The position numbers and the translations under genes are program-made. A stretch of DNA of 64,000 bases from assembly GCA_045653805.1 (NCBI GenBank), contig JAZOMF010000075.1, positions 124,001-188,000 of the forward strand. Reading direction: 5' to 3'. This DNA comes from SVTX01 sp045653805 (GTDB lineage: Bacteria; Bacillota; Clostridia; Oscillospirales; CAG-272). This document shows positions 43,365-53,229 of the stretch, in pieces (within the stretch, counting starts at the first letter, position 1; every line of letters begins with the position of its first letter). Below the pieces are notes generated by a model. It made no database searches. It worked only from the letters and a program-made list of their open reading frames with translations, and was not told the origin of the DNA.

Positions 43365-45659
43365 TCACTCGGTGATTCCCGCATTTTTGAGCGCTTCAAG
43401 CTGCAAGGTGTAGAGCTTATTATATACTCCGCCTTCAATTTCAAGCAGCTCCTTGTGAGTTCCCCTCTCCGCCACCTTGCCGTGCTCAATAACTATAAGC
43501 TCGTCGGCATCACGAAGGGTGGAAAGTCTGTGGGCTATCATTATGGTAGTTTTGTTTTGAGTAAGTGCGGTTATGGCATTTTGTATTCTCTTCTCGGTCT
43601 CGGTATCCATCGCCGCAGTCGCCTCATCGAGAATAAGTATCTTGGGATTTCGGAGAATGGCGCGAGCTATGGAAAGTCTCTGCTTCTCTCCTCCCGAAAG
43701 TCCTTTGTAGCCAAAGCCTATCATAGTATTATAGCCGTCGGGCATTTTGATAATAAAATCGTGGGCACCCGAGAGTTTTGCCGCCCTTATGACCTCCTCA
43801 TAGCTGGCTTCAGGGTTGGCATATTTGATATTATCAAGGATAGTACCGATAAAGAAGTAGGTCTCCTGGGAAACGATGGCGATATTGTCGTAGAGTGTCT
43901 TAAAGGAAAGATCCTTTACATCAATACCGTCAACAAGTATTTCCCCTTCTTGCGGATCGTAAAGTCGCATAAGAAGATTTACAATAGTGCTCTTTCCCGC
44001 ACCGGTGTGGCCCACGATTCCCAAGGTCTTGCCCGCAGGCACGTCAAAGCTTACGTTATCGATGATCTTCCTATTTTTATTGTAAGAGAAATCAACGTTT
44101 TTAAACTCTACTCTACCCTCTACCGTGTCAAGGGTAATAGCGTTTTCCTTTTCGGTAATATCGGGCTCGGTATCGTATATTTCAAATAGTCTTTGGAGCG
44201 CATTGGTACTGGAAGCAGACCAGTCCACCATCTCAGCAAAGAAATACATTGGACTGTATATCATATTTACGTACGCCACGAACTTTATAAGCTTGCCGTA
44301 GGTGAAATCGTTGTATCCGTTAATAACCATCCATCCGCCAACACCGAGAGCTATGATGTTACCAAGATAAAGGATAAGTCCCAGCGAAGGATATACGTAA
44401 TTATTAAAAAGAGAGAGCTTTTTCTGATTTTTAGCCGCTTTTTTGCTGGTTTTACTAAATCTTTCTATCTCCGCCTCTTCTTGAGAAAAGGCTTTTACTA
44501 CTCGCATTCCTCCAAGCACGTCGGAAAGCTGACCGTTAAGCGAGCGCGAGCCGGAATAATTCTTGGCGTGGAGCTTCATTCCCATTCGATAGCTTCTCAA
44601 TATCAAAAGGAAGAATATCGGAACGGTTATGAGCGACAAAGCCGCCAAAAGCGGGTTTTCAATGAAAAGCAATACGCAAACTACGGCAACTTGAACCACA
44701 TTTATAAGGAAATACGGTACTCCGTCGCAGAAAAAATTGTATATTGTGTTGGAGTCATTATTGACCTGGGTCATAAGTCCGCCGGTCTGTCTGCCGCCAA
44801 AAAATGTTAAGGACAGCTTTTCAATGGCAGTAAACACCGTCATTTTAAGATCAAATACAATTCTTGCCGCAATTCTTGCAGAAAGCACTCCGTTAATGGT
44901 GGAAAATGCTTGAGATAACAGTCTTGTTCCGACTATAATCGCGATTGCAAACAAAATGTCCTTATAGAATTTTCCACCCTCGGTAAGCACCTCGTCATAG
45001 AAAAATTCATTTGACAAGTAAGGCACTAAAATGCCTGTAGCAGTAAGCAGAACGAGGGACAAAAGCATAAATAATATGTATTTTTTATACTTAACAAGGA
45101 ATATTCCAAATCTGCGGTAAAGCTTGCCCTTTTCCATACAACGGGGGCAGATCTTGCGGTTCTTATCGGGATAGCGCATGCCGCACTTGGGGCAACAACG
45201 CTCGCGCGGGTCGTCTTCCTTATCGATCTCAAAATCGGGAGAGCTTATTTCCCCCTTTTTCATTCTTTCAAAGTACTTGACAAAAAGCAATACCGAATGT
45301 CGGCAGGTATTTGTCAGGGCAGTGAGAAAAACATACTCTCCGTCCTTTTTCTTGGCGGTAAGTCTTGCTCCCGACAAAAACTCCTCGAATTTAAGCTTGT
45401 CTATCTCGGATATGTCGTACTCACAGAATGAGGTCTCTCGCCATATTTTTTCAACTTTCTTTTTTCCGTCTCCTGATTCAAGCGCCTCGCTTCCGCTCGC
45501 AACGTAAATTTTCTCTGCGGTAGCAAGGATATAGGTGTCGCAAAATACGTGATCTCGGTTCATGTCGCAGTATGCCGCCAGCATAAGCTTCGAGCAATCT
45601 ACTCCCTCATCTTCAAGAGATCTATATATATAACTCGGGATCTTATCTATTAAAAGCAC
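43365..45659 (-). CDS. ABC exporter half-transporter with zinc ribbon (DUF1854-linked), first
   Basis: A 764-residue protein with the same plan as its downstream partner. It has a soluble N-terminal part of about 150 residues, a zinc ribbon (CPKCGMRYPDKNRKICPRC), six membrane helices, then an ATPase with Walker A GIVGHTGAGKSTI, signature LSGGEKQRLSI, Walker B ILILDEATAAMD and IAHRLST. Both partners keep the catalytic glutamate, unlike many heterodimeric exporters where one site is dead. The start is GTG, with GGAGG 8 nt before it. First gene of a three-gene operon. Confidence 0.88.
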   Translation of the reverse strand: MLLIDKIPSYIYRSLEDEGVDCSKLMLAAYCDMNRDHVFCDTYILATAEKIYVASGSEALESGDGKKKVEKIWRETSFCEYDISEIDKLKFEEFLSGARLTAKKKDGEYVFLTALTNTCRHSVLLFVKYFERMKKGEISSPDFEIDKEDDPRERCCPKCGMRYPDKNRKICPRCMEKGKLYRRFGIFLVKYKKYILFMLLSLVLLTATGILVPYLSNEFFYDEVLTEGGKFYKDILFAIAIIVGTRLLSQAFSTINGVLSARIAARIVFDLKMTVFTAIEKLSLTFFGGRQTGGLMTQVNNDSNTIYNFFCDGVPYFLINVVQVAVVCVLLFIENPLLAALSLITVPIFFLLILRSYRMGMKLHAKNYSGSRSLNGQLSDVLGGMRVVKAFSQEEAEIERFSKTSKKAAKNQKKLSLFNNYVYPSLGLILYLGNIIALGVGGWMVINGYNDFTYGKLIKFVAYVNMIYSPMYFFAEMVDWSASSTNALQRLFEIYDTEPDITEKENAITLDTVEGRVEFKNVDFSYNKNRKIIDNVSFDVPAGKTLGIVGHTGAGKSTIVNLLMRLYDPQEGEILVDGIDVKDLSFKTLYDNIAIVSQETYFFIGTILDNIKYANPEASYEEVIRAAKLSGAHDFIIKMPDGYNTMIGFGYKGLSGGEKQRLSIARAILRNPKILILDEATAAMDTETEKRIQNAITALTQNKTTIMIAHRLSTLRDADELIVIEHGKVAERGTHKELLEIEGGVYNKLYTLQLEALKNAGITE

Positions 45660-45891
45660 GAAAACACCTCCATTCCGCAGAAATTATATCAAAATTTGTA
45701 AAATATCCGACTATTAGATTTATTATACAATTTTTCTGCAATTATGTCAATCTTTTTCTTCATTCAGTTGGCTGAATGTTTGAATTTCGATTTTTTAGGC
45801 GTTTTTTCAACTGTTTACAATTTATTATCACTTTTAAATTAAAATTATGTTATCATAATATTGGAAATTATATAAAGGATATATAAATATA

Positions 45892-47286
45892 ATGAAAGGC
45901 TTAAAAACCATATTTATCTGCTCAAACTGCAGTTATCACTCACCTAAATGGATGGGTAAATGCCCCTCTTGTTCGAAATGGAATACCTTCGTAGAGGACG
46001 TTATAAGCACTGCTCCCGAAGAAACCGCTGTCCCCAAGAGAAAGAGTATGCTTGCAAGTAATACCGAAAACCGCGCTATATCATATAACGAGCTTGAAAT
46101 CCCCGAATACATCCGATCCAGCACCGGACTTTCCGAGCTTGACCGCGTGCTTGGCGGGGGCTTAGTTCACGGCTCTGTCGTACTAATTTCGGGTGAGCCC
46201 GGAATAGGAAAATCCACCCTGCTGATGCAGATCTCCGAGTGTCTTGGAGATAGCCGCAAGGTGCTTTACATATCGGGCGAGGAATCGGGCGGTCAGCTCA
46301 AGCTCCGCGCTAAAAGATTGGGCGTTTCGGGAAAGAATCTTTTCGTGCTCACCGAGACAAATCTCGACAGTATTCTCAAAGAAGCCGACAAGATAAAGCC
46401 CGATATTATGATAGTCGATTCTATCCAGACTATTTATGATGATGCTATTAAATCAGCTCCCGGCAGTGTTACACAGGTGCGTGAATCTGCGCTCACTCTT
46501 ATTAATCGCGCCAAGACCGAGGGCATCTCAATGCTCCTCGTCGGTCACGTTAACAAAGAGGGCGGAATTGCAGGCCCTAAGGTGCTTGAGCACATGGTTG
46601 ATGCAGTTCTCTGCTTTGAGGGAGAGAAGCTTCAATCCTACAGGATCATTCGCGCCAACAAAAACCGCTTTGGCTCAACTAATGAAATAGGCGTTTTTGA
46701 AATGAGCGACAAGGGTCTTATCGAGATTCCCAACCCCTCGGAAATGCTGCTTTCGGGTAGACCCAAAAACACCCCCGGCAACTGCGCCGTATGCACCATT
46801 GAGGGCACAAGACCTATAATTGCGGAGATTCAAGCATTGGTTTCCCCCACCGCATTCCCTGCTCCCAGAAGAACCGCAAACGGCATAGATTACAATCGTC
46901 TTTGCCTGATCATTGCAGTGCTCGAAAAGCGTCTGGGCTTGAAATTTTATCAGAACGACGTTTATATGAACGTTATCGGCGGTCTTTACTTAAACGAGCC
47001 CGCAAGTGATGCCGCAATTGCTCTCGCGCTTATCTCTTCCCTCACCGACAGAGCCGTACCCGATGACCTCATCGCCATTGGAGAGCTTGGTCTTTCGGGC
47101 GAATGTCGCGCAGTGTCCAATCTTGAGCAAAGAGTCAAGGAAGCGGCTCGACTCGGGTTTACCAAAGCAGTCATCCCCGCTAAAAACATTGAAAAACGCA
47201 GCTTTGATACCGACATTCAGTTAATACCCATACAAAGCATTTACGAGGCTATAAGGGTTCTGTCACACAAAGAGTCTGCGGATTGA
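45892..47286 (+). CDS. radA: DNA repair protein RadA
   Basis: A 464-residue RadA/Sms, a hexameric branch-migration helicase acting with RecA. An N-terminal C4 zinc finger (CSNCSYHSPKWMGKCPSC) is followed by the RecA-like ATPase with Walker A GEPGIGKSTLL and the RadA-specific KNRFG motif. The C-terminal Lon-like domain begins near VSPTAFPAPRRTANG. Complete and of normal length. The ribosome-binding site is AAAGGATA, 11-12 nt before the ATG. Confidence 0.96.
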   Translation: MKGLKTIFICSNCSYHSPKWMGKCPSCSKWNTFVEDVISTAPEETAVPKRKSMLASNTENRAISYNELEIPEYIRSSTGLSELDRVLGGGLVHGSVVLISGEPGIGKSTLLMQISECLGDSRKVLYISGEESGGQLKLRAKRLGVSGKNLFVLTETNLDSILKEADKIKPDIMIVDSIQTIYDDAIKSAPGSVTQVRESALTLINRAKTEGISMLLVGHVNKEGGIAGPKVLEHMVDAVLCFEGEKLQSYRIIRANKNRFGSTNEIGVFEMSDKGLIEIPNPSEMLLSGRPKNTPGNCAVCTIEGTRPIIAEIQALVSPTAFPAPRRTANGIDYNRLCLIIAVLEKRLGLKFYQNDVYMNVIGGLYLNEPASDAAIALALISSLTDRAVPDDLIAIGELGLSGECRAVSNLEQRVKEAARLGFTKAVIPAKNIEKRSFDTDIQLIPIQSIYEAIRVLSHKESAD

Positions 47287-47345
47287 AAGTATACCCCTGT
47301 TTTAAAGTTGATCCGAATTACCTAAAAACAATATTCTAATTCCCT

Positions 47346-47373
47346 TTGGGGCTTGCTTTTAAGCAAGCCCCAA
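47346..47373 (+). terminator. Terminator-like hairpin after radA
   Basis: TTGGGGCTTGCTT pairs perfectly with AAGCAAGCCCCAA around two bases; the following T-run is weak. Confidence 0.6.
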
Positions 47374-47443
47374 TTTATATGTTTCAAATTTTGATTTTTT
47401 TAGCACTACATGCAAAAAATTTATAAAAACACGTCTTTCATAT

Positions 47444-47472
47444 TTGACAAGATATATTTTTTGTGGTATAAT
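47444..47472 (+). promoter_or_regulatory. Consensus promoter of the TerB/ATPase/helicase cassette
   Basis: TTGACA (47444-47449), 17 nt, TATAAT (47467-47472): perfect sigma-A boxes 39 nt before the TerB gene. The cassette is therefore probably constitutively transcribed unless a repressor acts here. Confidence 0.82.
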
Positions 47473-47510
47473 GATATATTACAGAAATACTCTTGAAAGG
47501 AGAGGAAAAT

Positions 47511-49289
47511 ATGTCTGAAAATGAAAAAAAAGACACCCAAGACCTTGATTTTTGGAATTTGGATCAATATATAAAAAAACGCCCCTCTCCTGCGCCCATA
47601 AAGCCTTTTTCAAAAAGCTCTCTTGAGGCGGTAGAAGTGAGATCGGTAGAGAGCGGCAAAAATCAAGCAACTGTTACCCGCGAAAGTGCTTTTGGGGTCT
47701 CTCCATTCTCAAAAGCAAGCGAAAAGGTTGGAGAAGGCACTATCACGCGCTTTATCCCCCCTCACCGCGATCCCGCTTTTGCAAAAAAATACATTTTATT
47801 TGAATATGTCCCCGAAAATCCATTGATAAAAAGTGTCAAGGTCTGCTCCGAGCGACCCGATGAAAAGGTATTTGTAGACACAAACCTTTTCATTAGAGAA
47901 AGACGCGTTATTTTGAACAAAAAGGCTTCCGAAACTCCTTACACGGCTTATTATTCCTACTCACCCAGATATTCGCAGATGAGCCGCGCGCAGCTTTCCT
48001 ACTACCTTTGGTGGCGAGAAAACACGCGCAACGGCATTTTTCTTAAGGCTGACGAATCATATATAATCCTCTACGCCTACGAGCTTGCGGCAACGGGCGA
48101 GGGTGAGGACAAGGTGGCGGCACTCTCAATGCTCTGCGCACTTTTGACAAACTACACCGACAAAGAGCTGAATCCAATCTATCGCTTGATGATAAGGGAT
48201 ATTTTATGTGATTTCTGCCTTATTCACGGTCTCGCGGCGCCTCGCGAGCTTTTGAGCAAGCTCAATCGCCAGTTGCTTTCAAACTCGTTTTTGCCCGAAT
48301 TTTTCATTGATCTTTCTGACGAAAACAGGTCAAGCGCACTGGAAATGGGTATATCAGCACTTTCGATGTATGATTACAGACGAAGTAAATTTTATTCCGA
48401 CGATACAAAAAAGCTTTTCAAGGATGCTATGAATGGCGCTATTGCTGCGCTTTTCTCAAATCCTGCCGCTTTTGAAACGATCACATCCTTTACAAACGGT
48501 GCTTACGGATGTGTCACCGCCGAGCGCAGACCCTTCTCTCGAATGGTCAATATCGTGAACAAAAGCATCAAGCTTGAGATCACCTACTATCAGATTTCAA
48601 ATATTCAGCCCGCTGTCACCGATGCTATGCGGTATTCGGAGAACAGGATACGAGAGCATCTTGGTGTGAAGAACAAGCTCCATATTATGGGCATAAATCC
48701 TCTCGTCAAGGCGGCATTGGATGCTTATTTTGACGAACACTACCCTACCAAACCTATTATTGACAGGCGCAGAAAAAATGCCACTGTAAGCGAAGACGAG
48801 CCCCACGAATACGATCATTTTTACGATGCACCCAAGGTTGAGATCTCTCCCGAGCGAGCGCTGGAGATCGAGCGCGAATCATGGAGTACGACAAAGATCT
48901 TGACCGAGGCATTCGCAGACAGTGAAAAAGATACTATATTGAATGCTCCCGAGCTTATAATTGAACCGATATTTGATATTACAGCACCTCACAAAGAGAG
49001 TGATAAGCCCCAAATCAATGAAAATACCACCCCCGCGCATAAGACCTCCGCGCCAAGCACTCTTTTCGGTCAAATCAAGGACGAAATCGGAGAAATTGCC
49101 GAGTTTATCACTCTTTGCAAGCTGCAAAAAACAACTGAACAGCGCAAATTTGCCTTGTCGCACTCTCTTACCATTGACGAGATTGCAGACACCATAAACG
49201 AATGCGCCGCAAATGTTTTTGGAGATATTATTCTCGAAGATGCCGGCGGATACTACACTATCATTGACGATTACATCGACCAATTCTGA
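47511..49289 (+). CDS. TerB-N/TerB-C domain protein
   Basis: A 592-residue protein. After a disordered, Ser/Lys-rich start (1-75) comes a TerB-N domain, recognisable from SPRYSQMSRAQLSYYLWWRE and SYIILYAYELAATG (about 155-215). A helical middle follows, then a Pro/Thr-rich linker (about 470-520), and a TerB-C-like end (IDEIADTINECAANVFGDII). TerB modules are linked to tellurite resistance and, in published comparative work, to DNA-processing systems with helicases. Role here inferred as a scaffold or sensor for the two following genes. The ATG follows GAAAGGAGAGG. Confidence 0.8.
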   Translation: MSENEKKDTQDLDFWNLDQYIKKRPSPAPIKPFSKSSLEAVEVRSVESGKNQATVTRESAFGVSPFSKASEKVGEGTITRFIPPHRDPAFAKKYILFEYVPENPLIKSVKVCSERPDEKVFVDTNLFIRERRVILNKKASETPYTAYYSYSPRYSQMSRAQLSYYLWWRENTRNGIFLKADESYIILYAYELAATGEGEDKVAALSMLCALLTNYTDKELNPIYRLMIRDILCDFCLIHGLAAPRELLSKLNRQLLSNSFLPEFFIDLSDENRSSALEMGISALSMYDYRRSKFYSDDTKKLFKDAMNGAIAALFSNPAAFETITSFTNGAYGCVTAERRPFSRMVNIVNKSIKLEITYYQISNIQPAVTDAMRYSENRIREHLGVKNKLHIMGINPLVKAALDAYFDEHYPTKPIIDRRRKNATVSEDEPHEYDHFYDAPKVEISPERALEIERESWSTTKILTEAFADSEKDTILNAPELIIEPIFDITAPHKESDKPQINENTTPAHKTSAPSTLFGQIKDEIGEIAEFITLCKLQKTTEQRKFALSHSLTIDEIADTINECAANVFGDIILEDAGGYYTIIDDYIDQF

Positions 49290-49321
49290 TTATGCCGAGT
49301 TTCGGCAGAATGGAGATCAAA

Positions 49322-50722
49322 ATGAACGAAATTACTCAAAATAATATGCCCCAAGTGCCTCGCCGCATACTCTCTTCTCTGCTTTCCAGTATTTCTGCGG
49401 GAGTTGTACCGAGAGCGGGAGCCCCATATATTGCAATCGGCAGAAAGGATGAAATACAAGCCTTTCTATCCGATCTTGAAGAAATAAACGAGGGCGGCGG
49501 CGCTATGCGCTTTCTCATCGGTCGCTACGGAAGTGGTAAGAGCTTTCTTATCCAGCTTATCCGAGGATATGCCCTTGAGCGCGATTTTCTCACCGCAGAT
49601 TGCGACCTTTCCCCCGAGAGAAAGCTGAGCGGAAGCGGAAACAGTGCCATCGCAACATATCGCGAGCTGATGAAGAATCTTGCATCCAAGTCCTCTCCCG
49701 ACGGCGGCGCTCTCCCCAAGATCATTTCCCGTTGGATAGGAAAGATTCGAGGCGACCTTATGGCGGAGGATATTTCTCCCGACGATGAAAAATTTGAGCG
49801 CGAGCTTGGCAAGCGCATCTACTCTGAGCTTTCCGACCTTGAATTTTTGGTTGGTGGCTTTGATTTTGCCCGTGTAATTTTAGAATATTACAAGGCGAGC
49901 ATTTCCGACGGTGAGGAGGCTACCATTCGCATGAGCGCCTGCCTGCGCTGGCTTCGAGGCGAATATTCCACCAAGACTGAGGCTAAAAACGGACTTGGAT
50001 TCTCGGTATCGGTCATTATCAACGACGACAACTGGTACGATTTTCTCAAGCTTTGGGCGGTGCTTTCCAAGAAGATGGGCTACCGCGGACTTGTCGTGTT
50101 CATCGACGAGTGCGTAAACCTCTACAAGATTCCCCATCGAGTCAGCCGTGAGAACAACTACGAAAAGATACTTTCCATGTTCAACGATACTTTGCAGGGT
50201 CGCGCTCCCGGACTTGACATCATCTTCGGCGGCACGCCTCAATTCCTTGAGGACACACGCCGCGGTCTTTTCAGCTACGAGGCGCTTCGCTCCCGTCTTT
50301 GCGACAGCAAATTCGCACTTGAAGGATTTAAAAACCTCATCGGACCCGTTATCAGGCTGCGTCGCCTTACCGACGATGAGCTTTTCGCTCTCATTCAGCG
50401 TGTGACCGTACTTTATTCTCAATTCTACCAATGGGATTGCAGAGTTACAAACGAGGATAGACTTAAATTCCTTAATATCTGCCTCTCTCGTGCGGGTGCT
50501 GACAGTATGATAACTCCCCGTGAAATGCTCCGCGACTATATGACCGTTCTCAACATTCTGATGCAGAATCCCGAGGCAAGCTTTGATGACGTAGTAGGCA
50601 GCCACGTAACACTCAAAACTGACAAGGACTCTGACCCCGACGCGCTTTCAACCAATGAAAGCGAAGAGAGTGCCGCAAGTGCGCCCACTAAAAAATTTAC
50701 CGCTAACGATATAGAATTTTAA
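49322..50722 (+). CDS. BrxD-like ATPase (DUF2791 / BREX ATP-binding family)
   Basis: A 466-residue AAA-like ATPase. Walker A is FLIGRYGSGKSFLIQLIR (about 65-82) and Walker B is LVVFIDECVNLYKI (about 258-271). FGGTPQFLEDTRRGLFSYEA matches the GTP.F..D.RRG.PSY pattern of BrxD. The C terminus is acidic and disordered (SDPDALSTNESEES). BrxD works with the helicase BrxHI in some BREX types. The ATG at 49322 follows GGAGATC, 32 nt after the TerB gene. No BrxC, PglX or PglZ gene is near, so this is not a complete BREX. Confidence 0.85.
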   Translation: MNEITQNNMPQVPRRILSSLLSSISAGVVPRAGAPYIAIGRKDEIQAFLSDLEEINEGGGAMRFLIGRYGSGKSFLIQLIRGYALERDFLTADCDLSPERKLSGSGNSAIATYRELMKNLASKSSPDGGALPKIISRWIGKIRGDLMAEDISPDDEKFERELGKRIYSELSDLEFLVGGFDFARVILEYYKASISDGEEATIRMSACLRWLRGEYSTKTEAKNGLGFSVSVIINDDNWYDFLKLWAVLSKKMGYRGLVVFIDECVNLYKIPHRVSRENNYEKILSMFNDTLQGRAPGLDIIFGGTPQFLEDTRRGLFSYEALRSRLCDSKFALEGFKNLIGPVIRLRRLTDDELFALIQRVTVLYSQFYQWDCRVTNEDRLKFLNICLSRAGADSMITPREMLRDYMTVLNILMQNPEASFDDVVGSHVTLKTDKDSDPDALSTNESEESAASAPTKKFTANDIEF

Positions 50723-50757
50723 ACGCTCTGCTAAAAAGAGCCGCAAAAGGAGGATTT

Positions 50758-53106
50758 ATGACCGAAGCAGATCGCATTTTTGAGCGCTTTCCCGACTTCA
50801 TAAGAGAATATATCTACTCTCATTCTTGGGAATCTCTGCGCGCCGTTCAGGTTGCGGCAGCAAGGACTATATTTGACACCGAAAATAATCTTCTTCTCAC
50901 CTCCTCAACAGCCAGCGGCAAGACCGAGGCGGCATTCTTCCCCATCCTCTCGCTTTTAGAGGAGGATAAGCCCTCCAGCATCGGCGTGCTTTACATCGCT
51001 CCCTTGAAGAGCCTTATAAACGACCAATTTGAGCGACTTGAAGAGGTCTTGGATATGACGGGCGTTAAGGTGACCCATTGGCACGGCGACGTGGCGGCAT
51101 CTCACAAGCGCAAGCTACTTGAAAAGCCCGAGGGCATTTTGCAGATAACTCCCGAGTCCCTTGAAGCGATGCTTATCAATCGCTCCAATGATATTCCCCG
51201 TCTTTTCGGTGACCTCAGATTCGTGGTCATCGACGAGATACACACCTTAACGGGCACCGACCGAGGAAATCAGATAATCTGTCAGCTTTCCCGAATTGCT
51301 CACCTTATAGGCTATCATCCTCGCCGCATTGCCCTCTCGGCAACCATCGGTGATCCCTCTCTTGCAGCAGAATGGCTAAACGCCGACACGGGCCGCGAGA
51401 TAGACGTGCCCGAATTCGGTCAGGAGAAGATTCGCTGGAGACTTGGCCTTGAGCATTTCTACATTCAAAATCCCGAGCTTGAAAAGCTTAAAGCGGAAGA
51501 AGAAAAGGCTAAGATCGCCGACAAAAAATCAAATAAAGATGACGTACTGTTCGTAGAAAAGGTCAAAGATGCCCCAAGCGGCAACGATTATAACGGAGAC
51601 TCCGCATCATACGAAAATAACGGCTTGAAAAAGCCCTATTACATCGACCCCGGTTACGAATATGCCTACGATTGTGTAAAAGACAAAAAATCCTTGGTTT
51701 TCTCAAATTCACGAGAGGAAACCGAATACGTTTGCGCAACTCTCCGCCAGATAGCAAAATATCGAGGAGATGAAGATAGCCATATCCTCATTCATCATGG
51801 AAACCTCTCGGCGTCACTCCGTGAGGAGGCTGAAATGAAGATGCGTGACGACGAGGAATTTGCCGTCACCTGCGCTACGGTAACAATGGAGCTTGGCATC
51901 GACATAGGTCAGCTTGAGCGAGTTATGCAGATAGAAGCGCCCAACAGTGTTTCAAGCTTTTTGCAAAGGCTGGGGCGCTCGGGCAGAAGAAGTCAGACAC
52001 CCGAAATGATGATGGTATTCCGCGAGGAGGAGGCTCTGCCCAACACACCTCTCCCACAAATCATTCCGTGGGAGCTGCTACGAGGTATAGCTATCATTCA
52101 GCTTTACATTGAAGAGCGATTTATCGAGCCGCCCTCACGCAAAAAGATGCCATTCAGTCTGCTTTTCCATCAGACGCTCTCAACTCTTGCGTCCTGCGGC
52201 GAGCTGACTCCCGCAAGGCTTGCGCAGAGAGTTCTATCTCTCCCTCCCTTTAGGTTTGTAAGCCGCGAGGACTACAAGGAGCTTATCGTTTCCATGCTCA
52301 ACAACGAGTTTTTGGAAATGACCGAGGAAAAGGGTCTTATCGTGGGTCTTGTTGGCGAGAGATTGCTTAAAAGCTTTAAATTCTACGCCGTTTTCAAGGA
52401 TAGTGAGGACTTCACCGTCCGTTGCGGCTCGGATGAAATAGGCACTATAACCACCCCTCCCCCCGTGGGCGACCGATTTGCTCTTGCAGGTCGCGTTTGG
52501 GAGGTCGAAGAGCTGGACGTACAAAGAAAGCTCCTTTACGTCAAAAAGGTTGACGGAAAAATGGAGGTCTCATGGCCCGGTGACTTCGGTGAGATACACA
52601 CCAAAATTTTGCGCCGTATGAAGCAGATACTTGAGGAGGATACAGTTTACCCATATCTCAAGGAAAACGCCGTAAAGCGCTTAAATCAGGCTCGTGCGAC
52701 CGCAAGAAACACTGGTATGCTTGAACACTCCCTGGTTCACCTTGGCGGATACTCTTGGTGCCTCTTCCCTTGGCTCGGCACTCGCTCCTTCCGCACTCTG
52801 CGCAAGTATATAAAGAAAAACGCCGCCGAAAATAATATCAGCGGCATTGAGTTCGAGGGATGCTATTACATCACCTTCAAGATGGAAAAGGTCAGCGACA
52901 TTCAGTTTGTGTCCCGCCTGCTTGACGGCGTTGAGCGCGAGGGTATCATCTGTGAGCACCTCGTTGAAAACAGCGAGATACCCGTATTTGAAAAGTACGA
53001 CAATTATATTCCCCATTCTCTGCTCCGCAAAGCCTACGCCGCGGATAAGCTCCGCGCCGACGAGGCAGAAGAACAGATCCGACATATATTTGAAGAGTTT
53101 GAATAA
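50758..53106 (+). CDS. Lhr/BrxHI-like DEAD/DEAH helicase
   Basis: A 782-residue superfamily II helicase. Visible motifs are I (TSSTASGKTEAAF), Ia (APLKSLINDQFE), II (DEIH in VVIDEIHTLTG), III (LSATIGDP), IV-V (CATVTMELGIDIG) and VI (QRLGRSGRR). The C-terminal half, with a winged-helix and Lhr-core-like region, resembles Lhr and BrxHI and ends DEAEEQIRHIFEEFE. It is preceded by AAAGGAGGATTT. Together with the ATPase it probably remodels or translocates DNA. Its 3' end recurs twice downstream (56379 and 57949). Confidence 0.9.
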   Translation: MTEADRIFERFPDFIREYIYSHSWESLRAVQVAAARTIFDTENNLLLTSSTASGKTEAAFFPILSLLEEDKPSSIGVLYIAPLKSLINDQFERLEEVLDMTGVKVTHWHGDVAASHKRKLLEKPEGILQITPESLEAMLINRSNDIPRLFGDLRFVVIDEIHTLTGTDRGNQIICQLSRIAHLIGYHPRRIALSATIGDPSLAAEWLNADTGREIDVPEFGQEKIRWRLGLEHFYIQNPELEKLKAEEEKAKIADKKSNKDDVLFVEKVKDAPSGNDYNGDSASYENNGLKKPYYIDPGYEYAYDCVKDKKSLVFSNSREETEYVCATLRQIAKYRGDEDSHILIHHGNLSASLREEAEMKMRDDEEFAVTCATVTMELGIDIGQLERVMQIEAPNSVSSFLQRLGRSGRRSQTPEMMMVFREEEALPNTPLPQIIPWELLRGIAIIQLYIEERFIEPPSRKKMPFSLLFHQTLSTLASCGELTPARLAQRVLSLPPFRFVSREDYKELIVSMLNNEFLEMTEEKGLIVGLVGERLLKSFKFYAVFKDSEDFTVRCGSDEIGTITTPPPVGDRFALAGRVWEVEELDVQRKLLYVKKVDGKMEVSWPGDFGEIHTKILRRMKQILEEDTVYPYLKENAVKRLNQARATARNTGMLEHSLVHLGGYSWCLFPWLGTRSFRTLRKYIKKNAAENNISGIEFEGCYYITFKMEKVSDIQFVSRLLDGVEREGIICEHLVENSEIPVFEKYDNYIPHSLLRKAYAADKLRADEAEEQIRHIFEEFE

Positions 53107-53157
53107 ATTAATCTACCCCCGACAGTACTGTCGGGGGTAGACCTAAGTGCGGCTGAA
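53059..53157 (+). repeat. Helicase 3'-end repeat, copy A (in the intact gene)
   Basis: The last 48 nt of the helicase gene plus 51 nt of 3' flank including the palindromic terminator. Nearly the same sequence appears at 56379-56480, and the coding part again at 57949-57996. Confidence 0.85.
53113..53140. terminator. 28-bp perfect palindrome, bidirectional terminator
   Basis: CTACCCCCGACAGT and its exact complement with no loop spacer, between the helicase and the convergent membrane-protein gene. Downstream T-runs are poor on the plus strand but T-rich on the minus strand. Confidence 0.7.
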
Positions 53158-53229
53158 AAATACACATTGTTTATATATTGATTTTGTATTTTTTATGTAA
53201 TACAGTTTTTAAGGACAGTAATTCTAATT

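Noticed and set aside
47511..53106. A complete BREX system
   Set aside because: Only BrxD-like and BrxHI-like genes are seen; no PglZ, PglX, BrxC or other core component lies in the window.
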